Assembly (NCBI RefSeq): GCF_000342005.1
Contig: NZ_AOHO01000049.1
Location: 15,547-52,599 of the forward strand
Direction: 5' to 3'
Source of the DNA: Amycolatopsis decaplanina DSM 44594
GTDB lineage: Bacteria; Actinomycetota; Actinomycetes; Mycobacteriales; Pseudonocardiaceae
Length of the DNA: 37,053 nt
Each line of letters opens with the position of its first letter. Position 1 is the first letter of the stretch. The position numbers were made by a program, and so were the translations under genes. The notes under the pieces are model-generated. The model did not search any database and was not told the DNA's origin. It saw only the letters and a list, made by a program, of their open reading frames with translations. Below are positions 7,737 through 16,296 of the stretch, in pieces.

Positions 7737-8225
7737 ATGGCCGTGATTCCTGATCATCACAACGAAAACGAGGGTGGGGAAGACCCAGCCAGACCGGTGT
7801 TCGTCGACCCCAGCGGCCGTCGCCGCACCGTGGTCCGGCGGATCGCGATCGGTGTCTGCGTGGCCGTCGTCGGCTATGGGATTCTTCTCACCGCGGCGCT
7901 TTTCGGGGCGCCGACCCTGCCTTCCGCGCTGATCCCCCTGCCGCCGCCCGCGCCCTCGGCGACCACCGGGCCGCCGCCCGCGACGACGTCGGCCGGACCC
8001 AGGCCCACGGCTTCACAGTCGTCACCGACGGAACCACCCGCTACCGGGCGTGAGACGTCGGACACGAGCGCCAGGCAGGCTCCACCCGCGAACCGGGCCT
8101 CTTCCGGGACGACGCCGCCTCAGCCCGCCGGTACCTCCTCGCCGGGCACCGAGCGCCGCAACAGCCGCGCGCCCGACGTCCCACCCGGACAGACGAGGAC
8201 CGAGCCTCCCGGTAACGGGCGCTGA
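7737..8225 (+). CDS. Single-pass membrane protein with Pro/Thr/Ser-rich tail
   Basis: This is a 162-residue protein of no recognised family. A hydrophilic, acidic N-terminus with DPSGRRRTVVRR is followed by one transmembrane helix (~35-58, RIAIGVCVAVVGYGILLTAA). The remaining ~100 residues are a low-complexity tail rich in P, T, S, G and A that should be disordered outside the cell. It is followed after 35 bases by the polysaccharide deacetylase/glycosyltransferase gene and is probably co-transcribed, so a scaffold or accessory role at the cell envelope is plausible. The ATG at 7737 has only a weak ribosome site; GTG at 7743 is an alternative. Function cannot be stated from sequence. Confidence 0.7.
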   Translation: MAVIPDHHNENEGGEDPARPVFVDPSGRRRTVVRRIAIGVCVAVVGYGILLTAALFGAPTLPSALIPLPPPAPSATTGPPPATTSAGPRPTASQSSPTEPPATGRETSDTSARQAPPANRASSGTTPPQPAGTSSPGTERRNSRAPDVPPGQTRTEPPGNGR

Positions 8226-8260
8226 CGCGCCGGATCGCGCACGACCGAAGGAACCCTTTT

Positions 8261-10390
8261 TTGTCCCACCACCACCGACGGCTGCCGCCGCCCAAGGCTC
8301 ATTGGGCGCTGCTGGCGACCCTGCTGTTCGCGGTCACCGTCCTGCTCGGGTTGACCACACTGGTCGAAGGAGGGTTCGCCGCCGACGGGGCGCCCCGGAC
8401 GCGGACGGCGGCGGAGGTCCCGGCCGCGGTACGGCACGGCGGCCCGATCATCGACCCGCGCGGAGCCGAGCCCGTCACGTCCCGGCTCCAGCCCAAGACG
8501 GTGGCGCTCACCTTCGACGACGGCCCCGATCCGGAATGGACGCCACGGATCCTCGCCACTCTCGAACGGCACGGGGTCCACGCCACGTTCTTCGTGACAG
8601 GCGCGCAGGTGACGCGTCACCCCGGCTTGACGGCGGAGATCGTCCGCCGCGGTCACGAACTCGGCAACCACACCGCCACCCACACCGACCTCGGCTCGGC
8701 CGGGGACGCCCGCGCGCAGATCGAGCTCAGGGCCACCGACCTCGCCATCGCCGGCGCCGCCGGGACGGAGACCTCGCTGGTCCGGCCGCCCTACTCCTCG
8801 ACCGCCGACGCGATGGACGACGCGGGCTGGCGTGCGGCACGGCGCCTCGGCGGCGAGGGCAGGCTCATCGTGCTGTCCGAACTCGACTCCCAGGACTGGC
8901 GGCGCACCGGGGTGGACGCCATCGCCGACGCCATGACCCCCCGGACGGACGACGGCGCCGTCGTCCTCCTGCACGACGCGGGCGGCGACCGCTCGGAGAC
9001 CCTCGCCGCGCTCGACCGCGTCATCCCCGGACTCAAGGCCAAGGGCTGGCGGTTCGACACCGTCAGCGGGGCCGCCGGGCTCAGCGGAACCACGGCCGGT
9101 GTGGACGGATTGACCCGCTTCGGCGGCTGGCTCCTGATCGCCGCGGTCCAGACGGGCGAGGCCCTCTCGGCGGCGCTGGGCTGGCTGCTCATCGCGGCGA
9201 GCGTTCTCGCCGTCCTGCGCACCGTTCTGGTCCTCGTCACCACGGCGATCCATGTCAGACGGGGCAGAACCGCGCCGTCGCGGCCGCCGGTGCGGGAGCC
9301 GGTGACCGTGATCGTCCCCGCCTACAACGAAGCCGCCGGGATCGAGGCGACGATCCGCTCGATCCTCGCCTCCGACCACCATCCGACCTGGGTGATCGTC
9401 GTCGACGACGGCTCCACCGACGGCACCGCCGACGTCGTCGAGCGGCTCGGCCTGCGCCGGGTCATGCTGATCCGGCAGCTGAACGCGGGCAAACCGGCCG
9501 CGCTCAACACCGGTCTCGCCGCCGCCCGTACCGAACTGGTGGTCATGGTCGACGGCGACACCGTGCTGGAACCCGGCACCGTGGGCGCCGTCGTGCGGCC
9601 GTTCGCCGATCCCTCGATCGGCGCGGTTTCGGGCAACGCCAAGGTCGCCAATCGCGGAGGGCTGCTCGGCCGCTGGCAGCACATCGAATACGTCATCGGG
9701 TTCAACCTCGACCGCCGGATGTACGACGTCGGCGAGTGCATGCCGACGGTGCCCGGCGCGGTCGGGGCCTTCCGCCGCTCGGCGGTGCTCGCGCTCGGCG
9801 GCGTCCCCGAGGACACCCTCGCCGAGGACACCGACCTCACGATGGCGCTGGAGCGCGACGGCTGGCGGGTGGTCTACGAACAGGAGGCCCGTGCCTGGAC
9901 AGAGGCACCGGCGACGCTGGGGCAGCTGTGGAAACAGCGCTACCGATGGTGCTACGGCACGCTCCAGGCGGTGTGGAAACACCGGGGTGCGGTCGTCGGC
10001 AAGGGGGCCGAGGGCAGGCTCGGCCGCCGCGGCATCCCGTATCTGCTGATGTTCCAGGTGGCGCTGCCCGTGCTCGCGCCGTTCGTCGACGTGGCCGCGC
10101 TCTTCGGCGTGCTGACCGGGGACTGGAAGTCCGCTTTGCTCTACTGGTCGGTGTTCCTGCTGCTGCAGCTCGTACCGGGCGTGATCGCCTTCCGGCTCGA
10201 CCGTGAATCGCTTCGCCCGCTGCTTTTCCTGCCCCTGCAGCAGTTCGTCTATCGCCAGCTGATGTACCTCGTCGTCATCCAGTCGGTGATGACGGCGCTG
10301 GCGGGTGCCCGCCTGCCCTGGCACAAACTCGATCGCCTCGGCCAGAACGCGCCACCCGAAGTGCTTTCCGACGGCAGGCCCGCATCGTGA
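8261..10390 (+). CDS. Bifunctional polysaccharide deacetylase / family 2 glycosyltransferase
   Basis: This is a 709-residue membrane protein joining two enzymes. A TTG start at 8261 is supported by GAAGGAA seven to eight bases upstream. An N-terminal helix (~14-36) anchors an outside NodB-type deacetylase with TFDDGPD (84-90, catalytic Asp), the metal-binding HTATH (137-141), RPPYSS, SQDW and VVLLHDAGG. Two central hydrophobic stretches (~290-335) lead to a cytoplasmic GT2 domain with VTVIVPAYNEA, VDDGSTDGT, MVDGDTVLEP, AEDTDL and the processive-synthase signature KQRYRW. Further membrane helices follow (~575-670). The arrangement suggests synthesis of a beta-linked N-acetylhexosamine-type polysaccharide and its deacetylation after export by the same polypeptide. 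The substrate is inferred from families only. Confidence 0.92.
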   Translation: MSHHHRRLPPPKAHWALLATLLFAVTVLLGLTTLVEGGFAADGAPRTRTAAEVPAAVRHGGPIIDPRGAEPVTSRLQPKTVALTFDDGPDPEWTPRILATLERHGVHATFFVTGAQVTRHPGLTAEIVRRGHELGNHTATHTDLGSAGDARAQIELRATDLAIAGAAGTETSLVRPPYSSTADAMDDAGWRAARRLGGEGRLIVLSELDSQDWRRTGVDAIADAMTPRTDDGAVVLLHDAGGDRSETLAALDRVIPGLKAKGWRFDTVSGAAGLSGTTAGVDGLTRFGGWLLIAAVQTGEALSAALGWLLIAASVLAVLRTVLVLVTTAIHVRRGRTAPSRPPVREPVTVIVPAYNEAAGIEATIRSILASDHHPTWVIVVDDGSTDGTADVVERLGLRRVMLIRQLNAGKPAALNTGLAAARTELVVMVDGDTVLEPGTVGAVVRPFADPSIGAVSGNAKVANRGGLLGRWQHIEYVIGFNLDRRMYDVGECMPTVPGAVGAFRRSAVLALGGVPEDTLAEDTDLTMALERDGWRVVYEQEARAWTEAPATLGQLWKQRYRWCYGTLQAVWKHRGAVVGKGAEGRLGRRGIPYLLMFQVALPVLAPFVDVAALFGVLTGDWKSALLYWSVFLLLQLVPGVIAFRLDRESLRPLLFLPLQQFVYRQLMYLVVIQSVMTALAGARLPWHKLDRLGQNAPPEVLSDGRPAS

Positions 10391-10524
10391 ACGGCGCACC
10401 GGTTCCCGCCGGTTCGTCGTGAGGTCACTGCGCTGAGTGACCGTGCGGCGGGGTGACACCGCCGCAGGGCCGGTGGGGCGGTAACCTCACGGGCACCAAG
10501 ACCGCAGACCCTTGAGGAGGGCCC

Positions 10525-10923
10525 GTGTCGGCAGGGCAGATCGCCGCGCTGATCGCCGCAGGAGCATTCGTCGTACTCGTCGTGCTGCTGGCGATCGTGC
10601 TGTTCAAGCTCGGCCGGACCCTGGACGAGGCCACGATCGCCATCCGCAAGGCGCACGAGAACACCGACCCGCTGCTGATCGGCGCGAACGAGACGATCAC
10701 GCACGTCAACACGCAGCTGGAGCGGGTCGACGGCATCACCGCCAACGCGCAGGCCGTGTCCGGCAACGTGTCCGCGCTGTCGTCGGTGTTCACCGCGACG
10801 CTCGGCGGACCGCTGGTGAAGACGGCCGCGCTGTCCTACGGCCTCAGCAAGGCGATCAAGGCCCGGCGGAAGAAAGCGGAAGCGAAGGCCTCGCGCCCGG
10901 CGAAGAAGCGGGGCCGCAAATGA
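10525..10923 (+). CDS. DUF948 domain membrane-anchored protein
   Basis: This is a 132-residue protein with an N-terminal transmembrane helix (AALIAAGAFVVLVVLLAIVL), an amphipathic helical DUF948 region (~30-95; RTLDEATIAIRKAHENTDPL and QLERVDGITANAQAVS) and a very basic tail (KARRKKAEAK to the end). GTG at 10525 follows a strong GAGGAGG. DUF948 genes next to alaS are a recurring actinobacterial arrangement. The biochemical role of the family is not known; membrane-associated and coiled-coil-like is what the sequence shows. Its stop overlaps the start of the next gene (ATGA), so the two are translationally coupled. Confidence 0.88.
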   Translation: MSAGQIAALIAAGAFVVLVVLLAIVLFKLGRTLDEATIAIRKAHENTDPLLIGANETITHVNTQLERVDGITANAQAVSGNVSALSSVFTATLGGPLVKTAALSYGLSKAIKARRKKAEAKASRPAKKRGRK

Positions 10924-11228
10924 AGCGCCTGTTCTGGCTCGGCGTCGGAGTGGTCGCCGGTGTCGCCCTGTCACGGAAAGCGACCGAAACCGCTCGCCAG
11001 GCCACGCCGGCGGGGTTAGCCTCGAACCTGGGCGACGCCGTGCGGGAACTCGCGGGCGCCGTCGGTTCGTTCGGCGCGGAGGTCCGCGCGGGGATGAGCG
11101 AACGGGAACAGGAGTTGCACGACATGGTGTCCGAACGGACCGGCTTGAGCACGGCCCCCGTGACCGAGGGCAGGCACGCGGCGTCGCCGCGGCGCCCGGT
11201 CCGGCGAGCTCGCCGGGCGGAGGGCTGA
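10920..11228 (+). CDS. Small DUF6167-like membrane protein
   Basis: This is a 102-residue protein starting at the ATG that overlaps the DUF948 stop. It has a short glycine-rich hydrophobic segment (LFWLGVGVVAGVALS), a helical middle (NLGDAVRELAGAVGSF) and a basic C-terminus (RRPVRRARRAEG). The position between a DUF948 gene and alaS, and the opening MKRLFWLGVGVV, match the small family annotated DUF6167 in actinobacteria. No function is known to me. The stop codon lies inside a long hairpin (11216-11260), so the end of the gene is also part of its terminator. Confidence 0.8.
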   Translation: MKRLFWLGVGVVAGVALSRKATETARQATPAGLASNLGDAVRELAGAVGSFGAEVRAGMSEREQELHDMVSERTGLSTAPVTEGRHAASPRRPVRRARRAEG

Positions 11229-11260
11229 TCGGGTCGCGTCCGCGACCAGAGCCCTCCGCC
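11216..11260 (+). terminator. Hairpin terminator overlapping the DUF6167-like stop codon
   Basis: An 11-bp perfect outer stem (GGCGGAGGGCT at 11216-11226 with AGCCCTCCGCC at 11250-11260) encloses a 7-bp inner stem (GGTCGCG / CGCGACC) with a two-base loop. The first base of the TGA stop (11226-11228) is the last base of the left arm. There is no T-tract. It separates the DUF948 pair from alaS. Confidence 0.65.
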
Positions 11261-11319
11261 GTTCCCGCCTGTCCGCATTCCCAGCGCTTTCGCGCGAGCC
11301 CGTATACAAGGACGATCCC

Positions 11320-13983
11320 GTGGAAACACACGAAATCACCCAACGTTTTCTGAGCCATTTCGAGAACAAGGGACACACGCGCGTGCCCAGCGCGCCGCTG
11401 ATCCTCGACGATCCGAACCTGCTGTTCGTCAACGCCGGCATGGTCCAGTTCAAGCCGTACTTCCTCGGTGAGGCCCCGCCGCCGTACCCGCGCGCGACCA
11501 GCGTCCAGAAGTGCGTCCGCACGCCGGACATCGACGAGGTCGGCAAGACGACCCGGCACAACACCTTCTTCCAGATGGCCGGGAACTTCTCCTTCGGCGA
11601 TTACTTCAAGGAAGGCGCCATCGAGTACGCCTGGGAGCTGATCACCAAGCCCCAGAGCGAAGGCGGCTACGGCCTCGACCCGGCGCGCATCTGGGCGACC
11701 GTCTACGAGGACGACTCCGAGGCTGCGGGTCTGTGGAAGAAGCTCACCGGCCTGCCCGGCGAGCGCATCCAGTCCCGTGACGGCAAGGACAACTACTGGG
11801 ACATGGGCGTGCCCGGTCCCGGCGGCCCGTGCTCGGAGATCTACTACGACCGCGGCCCCGGCTACGGCCGCGAGGGCGGCCCGGTCGCCGACGAGGACCG
11901 CTACATCGAGATCTGGAACCTCGTCTTCATGCAGGACGTGCGGGGCGACAAGAGCCCGAAGCACGGCCACAAGCCGATCGGTGAGCTGCCGAAGAAGAAC
12001 ATCGACACCGGCATGGGTGTCGAGCGGGTCGCGACGATCCTGCAGGGCGTCGAGAACGTCTACGAGACCGACCTCGTCCGCCCGGTGATCGGCCGCGCCG
12101 AGGAGTTCTCCGGCCGCCGCTACGGCGCCGACCACACCGACGACGTCCGCTTCCGCGTCATCGCCGACCACGCCCGCACCGGTGTCCTGCTCATCGGCGA
12201 CGGTGTCACCCCCGGCAACGACGGCCGCGGCTACGTGCTGCGCCGTCTGCTGCGCCGCATCATCCGCTCCGCGCGCCTGCTCGGCGTGCACGAGCCGGTG
12301 CTGCCCGCCTTCGCCTCGGTCGTCCGCGACACCATGGGCCCGACCTACCCCGAACTGGTCTCCGGTTTCGACCGCATCGAGGACGTCGTGCGCGTCGAGG
12401 AGGAGGCCTTCCTCTCCACGCTCACCAGCGGGTCGCGCATCTTCGACCTCGCGGCCGAGGAGACCAAGCGTGCCGGCGGTTCACTGCTGGCCGGTGACAA
12501 GGCGTTCCAGCTGCACGACACCTACGGCTTCCCGATCGACCTGACCCTCGAGATGGCGTCCGAGCAGGGCCTGGCCGTCGACGAAGAGGGCTTCCGCACG
12601 CTCATGAACGAGCAGCGGCAGCGCGCGAAGGCCGACGCGGCGTCGCGCAAGACCGGTCACGGCGACCTGTCCGAGTACCGCAAGGTGCTGGAGCGGAACG
12701 GCGAGACCGAGTTCCTCGGCTACACCGACCTGCAGGCCGAGGCGAAGGTCGTCGCGCTGCTGGAAGACGGCGTGCCGGTCTCCACCGTCGGCGCCGGCAA
12801 GAAGGCGGAGCTGGTCCTGGACCGCACGCCGTTCTACGCCGAGAGCGGTGGCCAGGTGGCCGACACCGGCGTGCTGCTCGGCGACGGCGTCGAGCTCAAG
12901 GTCCACGACGTACAGAAGATCGTGCCGGGGCTGTTCGTGCACCGCGTCGAGGTGCTCGACGGCGAGGTCGGCATCGGCAGCACGCTGACCGGTTCGGTCG
13001 ACCAGCACCGCCGCCTGTCGATCGAACGGTCGCACTCCGCGACGCACCTGGTCCACGCGGCCGTGCGCGGCGCGTACGGCAAGCGCGCGGCGCAGGCCGG
13101 TTCGCTGAACTCGCCGGGCCGGATGCGCTTCGACTTCACCACCTCCGGCGGTGTGTCGGCCGATGTGCTGACCGAGGTCGAGGAGGAGGTCAACGACTAC
13201 CTCCAGACCAACGTCGAGGTGAACACCTTCGTCACCACGAAGGACAAGGCACTGGAACTGGGCGCGGTCGCGTTGTTCGGCGAGAAGTACGGCAACGACG
13301 TCCGCGTCGTCGACATGGGCGAGTACTCCCGCGAGCTCTGCGGTGGCACCCACGTCGACCGCATCGGCCAGCTCGGCCTGGTGAAGCTGGTGGGCGACTC
13401 GTCCATCGGTTCCGGTGTGCACCGCGTCGAAGCGCTCGTCGGCACGGACGCGCTCAAGTACGTCCGCAAGGAGCAGCTGCTCGTCTCGCAGCTCGCGAAC
13501 ACCTTCAAGGTGCCCTCCGAGCAGCTGCCGTCGCGCATCGACGACGTGCTCACCCGGCTGAAGAACGCCGAGAAGGAGATCGAGCAGCTGCGTACCCAGC
13601 AGGTGCTCGGCTCGGCGGGTTCGCTCGCGGACAAGGCCGAGGACATCGGCGGGATCGCGGTCGTCGCGGAGAAGCTGGGCGAGGGCGTCGACTCGAACGG
13701 TCTGCGCGCGCTGGCTTCGGACATCCGCGGCAGGCTCGGCGCCCGTCCCGGCATCGTCGCGCTGTTCGCCCCGCAGGGCGAGAAGGTCGCCTTCGTCGTC
13801 GCCACCACGAAGGCGGCGCAGGAGAAGGGCATCGCGGCGGGCAAGCTCGTCCCGTCGTTCGCCGAGGCGATCGGCGGCCGTGGCGGTGGCAAGCCGGACA
13901 TGGCCCAGGGCGGGGGCACCAACCCGGCCGGGGCCGAGCGGGCCATCGCCTCACTGCGCGCGGCGGTCGCCGAAGTTGGCTGA
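11320..13983 (+). CDS. alaS: Alanyl-tRNA synthetase
   Basis: This 887-residue enzyme charges tRNA-Ala with alanine in the cytoplasm. The sequence is collinear with full-length AlaRS. The class II catalytic domain holds NAGMVQFKPYFLG, CVRTPDIDEVGKTTRHNTFF and GMGVERV. The editing domain has the zinc-binding HSATH (from ~571) and CGGTH (from ~674), and a C-terminal oligomerisation/C-Ala part ends GGGGKPDMAQGGG-like before the end. GTG at 11320 follows AAGGA at a good distance and gives the expected METHEITQRFLSHF opening. It heads the conserved alaS-ruvX-mltG-aroE block; its stop overlaps the ruvX start by 8 bases. No defects are seen. Confidence 0.98.
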   Translation: METHEITQRFLSHFENKGHTRVPSAPLILDDPNLLFVNAGMVQFKPYFLGEAPPPYPRATSVQKCVRTPDIDEVGKTTRHNTFFQMAGNFSFGDYFKEGAIEYAWELITKPQSEGGYGLDPARIWATVYEDDSEAAGLWKKLTGLPGERIQSRDGKDNYWDMGVPGPGGPCSEIYYDRGPGYGREGGPVADEDRYIEIWNLVFMQDVRGDKSPKHGHKPIGELPKKNIDTGMGVERVATILQGVENVYETDLVRPVIGRAEEFSGRRYGADHTDDVRFRVIADHARTGVLLIGDGVTPGNDGRGYVLRRLLRRIIRSARLLGVHEPVLPAFASVVRDTMGPTYPELVSGFDRIEDVVRVEEEAFLSTLTSGSRIFDLAAEETKRAGGSLLAGDKAFQLHDTYGFPIDLTLEMASEQGLAVDEEGFRTLMNEQRQRAKADAASRKTGHGDLSEYRKVLERNGETEFLGYTDLQAEAKVVALLEDGVPVSTVGAGKKAELVLDRTPFYAESGGQVADTGVLLGDGVELKVHDVQKIVPGLFVHRVEVLDGEVGIGSTLTGSVDQHRRLSIERSHSATHLVHAAVRGAYGKRAAQAGSLNSPGRMRFDFTTSGGVSADVLTEVEEEVNDYLQTNVEVNTFVTTKDKALELGAVALFGEKYGNDVRVVDMGEYSRELCGGTHVDRIGQLGLVKLVGDSSIGSGVHRVEALVGTDALKYVRKEQLLVSQLANTFKVPSEQLPSRIDDVLTRLKNAEKEIEQLRTQQVLGSAGSLADKAEDIGGIAVVAEKLGEGVDSNGLRALASDIRGRLGARPGIVALFAPQGEKVAFVVATTKAAQEKGIAAGKLVPSFAEAIGGRGGGKPDMAQGGGTNPAGAERAIASLRAAVAEVG

Positions 13984-14479
13984 CGACGCCGTCGGGCGGC
14001 ATCCGGATCGGCCAGGAGAGTCCGATCCGGGGCGCGGCAGGCGGCTCGGGGTGGATGTCGGATCCGTCCGGGTCGGGGTCGCGCTCAGCGATCCCGACCC
14101 CATCCTCGCGAGCCCGCTCGTTACCCTCACTCGCGACGCGACTGGCGACAAGGACGTCGATCAGCTCGTCGAACTCGTCACGGAACACGACGTGGTCGAA
14201 GTCGTCGTCGGCCTGCCGCGGACGCTCAAGGACCGCCACGGTCCGGCGGCCGAAGCGGCGCTGGACTACGCCGATAAGGTCGCCGCCAGGATCGCGCCGG
14301 TGCCGGTGCGGCTGGCCGACGAGCGGTTGACCACGGTGACGGCATCCAGGATGCTGTCGCAGCGTGGGGTGAAGGGACGCAAGCTTCGTGCCGTCGTCGA
14401 TCAGGCGGCCGCGGTCGAGATCCTGCAGGCGTGGATCGACGCGGTAGCGGCACATCGCGCACGGAAGGGCGACACATGA
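13976..14479 (+). CDS. ruvX: RuvX/YqgF, putative pre-16S rRNA nuclease (Holliday-junction resolvase fold)
   Basis: This 167-residue RNase H-like protein of the YqgF/RuvX family is thought to process the 5' end of 16S rRNA. It contains the first catalytic strand RRLGVDVGSVRVGVALSDPDP, VVVGLPRTLKDRHG, then VRLADERLTTVTA and the late acidic residue in RAVVDQAAAVEILQ. I chose the TTG at 13976, which overlaps alaS by 8 bases. A farther upstream start would read through alaS in another frame, and any later start would remove the catalytic DVG strand. About 20 variable residues precede the fold. Its stop overlaps the ATG of mltG (ATGA). Confidence 0.93.
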   Translation: MADDAVGRHPDRPGESDPGRGRRLGVDVGSVRVGVALSDPDPILASPLVTLTRDATGDKDVDQLVELVTEHDVVEVVVGLPRTLKDRHGPAAEAALDYADKVAARIAPVPVRLADERLTTVTASRMLSQRGVKGRKLRAVVDQAAAVEILQAWIDAVAAHRARKGDT

Positions 14480-16296
14480 CCGAGCCCCACGGCCGGCCCG
14501 AACGCCGTCAGGGCGGTAGACGACGGTTGCGGGAGCCTGAAGAGGCGAGCCCGCCACCGGCCCCGCCCCGTCGCAGGCCCGAACCCCAGCCGACGGGACG
14601 ACGGCACATCCGGCAGGAACCGCCGGAGCCGCCCCAGCCGCCCGCGCGGCGTCCGGCGGAAGAACCGCCGCGTGCCCGCCGGTCCCCGGAAGAGCCGCCA
14701 CCGCGCGTCCGGCGCGACATCGACGAGCCGCCGCCCCGGGCGCAGCGTCCGGCCCCGCCGAGGCGGGCCCCGGCACCCGCGGCCCCTCCGCCGCCTCCCG
14801 CACCGCAGCGGCGGTCCCCCCAGCCGGGTGACCGGGGTCTTGGCATGCCCGCCCACGCCCAGGATGAGGCGCCCCGTCCCGGTCGCCGCAGGCGCCGCGA
14901 GGACGACGGCCCGCTCCCGGACGAGCGGCCGACCGACATCCTCCCCGCGATCCGGGAAGCGCCGATGGCCCGGCGCCCCGGCGCGGCTCCTTCTTCGCCG
15001 CCCCAGGGCAGCGAAGAGGAGTACGACGAGATCTTCGGCGACGATTCGTACGACGACTATGACGAGTACGACGACTACGAGGATTACGAGGAGCAGGACT
15101 ACGACGACGAAGACCGTGCCGAGCCGGAACGCATCGAGGACGAGCGCCCGGAACGGCAGGGGCCGCCGCCCAAGAAGCGCAGGAAGAAGCGCGCGCTGGG
15201 CTGGATCGCCGCGCTGACCGTGCTCGTCCTGCTCGCCGGTGGCGCCTACTACGGCTTCACCGAGATCTTCGGCTACGACGACTACGAAGGCACCGGCGAG
15301 AGCGACGTCCTCGTCCAGGTGGAGAAGGGCGACTCGACGTCGGCGATCGGCAACCGGCTGCAGGCGGCCGGGGTGGTCGCCAGCGGCAAGGCGTTCGTGA
15401 AGGCGGGCGAGGACAACACCGCCGTCTCGCGGCTCCAGCAGGGCTACTACGTCATGAAGACGAAGATGTCCGGCGCCAGCGCGGTCGAGAAGATGACCGC
15501 CCCCGCGTCGAAGGTCGGCCAGGTCGAGATCCGGCCGTACACCCAGTTCCACGACATCACCCAGCCCGACGGCAAGGTGACGCCCGGCGTGTTCACGTTG
15601 CTGTCCAAGGCTTCCTGCGCCGACCTGAACGGCAAGAGCACCTGTATCCCGGTCGAGGAACTGCGCAAGACGGTCGAAACCGCGGATCTGGCGAAGCTGG
15701 GCGTTCCATCGTGGGCCGTCGAGCCCGCTACGAACGCCGAGCACAAGGACCGGCGGCTCGAAGGACTGATCGCTCCCGGCATCTTCAACGTGAAACCCGG
15801 CTGGACGGCCGAGGAACTGCTCACCGACGTCGTGAAGACCTCGGCGGAGCGCATCCTCAACGCCGGGCTGAGCGACCAGAACAAGGGTGCGGGCAAGTCC
15901 ACGTACGAGACGCTCATCATCGCGTCGATCATCGAACGTGAGGCGGTGAAGGCCGACTTCGGGAAGATCTCGCGGGTCATCTACAACCGGCTCGACGAGA
16001 AGATGCGGCTCGAGATGGACTCGACGGTCAACTACGTCCTCGACCGGCCGACCCTGCTCACCAAACCCGAAGAGCGGGATAAAGCGGGTGCTTACAACAC
16101 CTACAAGTCCTTCGGCCTGACCCCGACGCCGATCGCGGTCCCGAGCGCGGAAGCGATCCAGGCCGCGCTGAAGCCGACAGCGGGAGAGTGGATCTTCTTC
16201 GTCAAGTGCGAGAAGAACGGGCTCTCCTGCTTCGCGGTGACCAACGACGAGCACAACAAGAACAAGCTGGACGCACAGAGGCGTGGTGTTTACTGA
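14476..16296 (+). CDS. mltG: Endolytic murein transglycosylase MltG with long disordered N-terminus
   Basis: This 606-residue inner-membrane enzyme cleaves nascent glycan strands of peptidoglycan and so helps set strand length. The ATG at 14476 overlaps the ruvX stop. Residues 1-180 are a proline/arginine-rich disordered cytoplasmic region with repeated EPP and RRP patterns. Residues ~180-216 are almost only D, E and Y. A KKRRKKR stop-transfer motif (233-239) precedes one membrane helix (~241-260). Outside follow a LysM-like domain (VQVEKGDSTSAIGNRL) and the YceG catalytic domain with the active-site glutamate in IIASIIEREAV and RLEMDSTVNYVL. The basic-then-acidic cytoplasmic tail is much longer than in Gram-negative MltG and is a feature of actinobacterial versions. 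The stop lies 14 bases inside aroE. Confidence 0.95.
   Translation: MTEPHGRPERRQGGRRRLREPEEASPPPAPPRRRPEPQPTGRRHIRQEPPEPPQPPARRPAEEPPRARRSPEEPPPRVRRDIDEPPPRAQRPAPPRRAPAPAAPPPPPAPQRRSPQPGDRGLGMPAHAQDEAPRPGRRRRREDDGPLPDERPTDILPAIREAPMARRPGAAPSSPPQGSEEEYDEIFGDDSYDDYDEYDDYEDYEEQDYDDEDRAEPERIEDERPERQGPPPKKRRKKRALGWIAALTVLVLLAGGAYYGFTEIFGYDDYEGTGESDVLVQVEKGDSTSAIGNRLQAAGVVASGKAFVKAGEDNTAVSRLQQGYYVMKTKMSGASAVEKMTAPASKVGQVEIRPYTQFHDITQPDGKVTPGVFTLLSKASCADLNGKSTCIPVEELRKTVETADLAKLGVPSWAVEPATNAEHKDRRLEGLIAPGIFNVKPGWTAEELLTDVVKTSAERILNAGLSDQNKGAGKSTYETLIIASIIEREAVKADFGKISRVIYNRLDEKMRLEMDSTVNYVLDRPTLLTKPEERDKAGAYNTYKSFGLTPTPIAVPSAEAIQAALKPTAGEWIFFVKCEKNGLSCFAVTNDEHNKNKLDAQRRGVY

Noticed and set aside
8120..10459. 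779-codon open frame on the minus strand
   Set aside because: It lies opposite the deacetylase/glycosyltransferase gene, whose catalytic motifs are all in place; the antisense product is R/G/A/D-rich with no recognisable fold.
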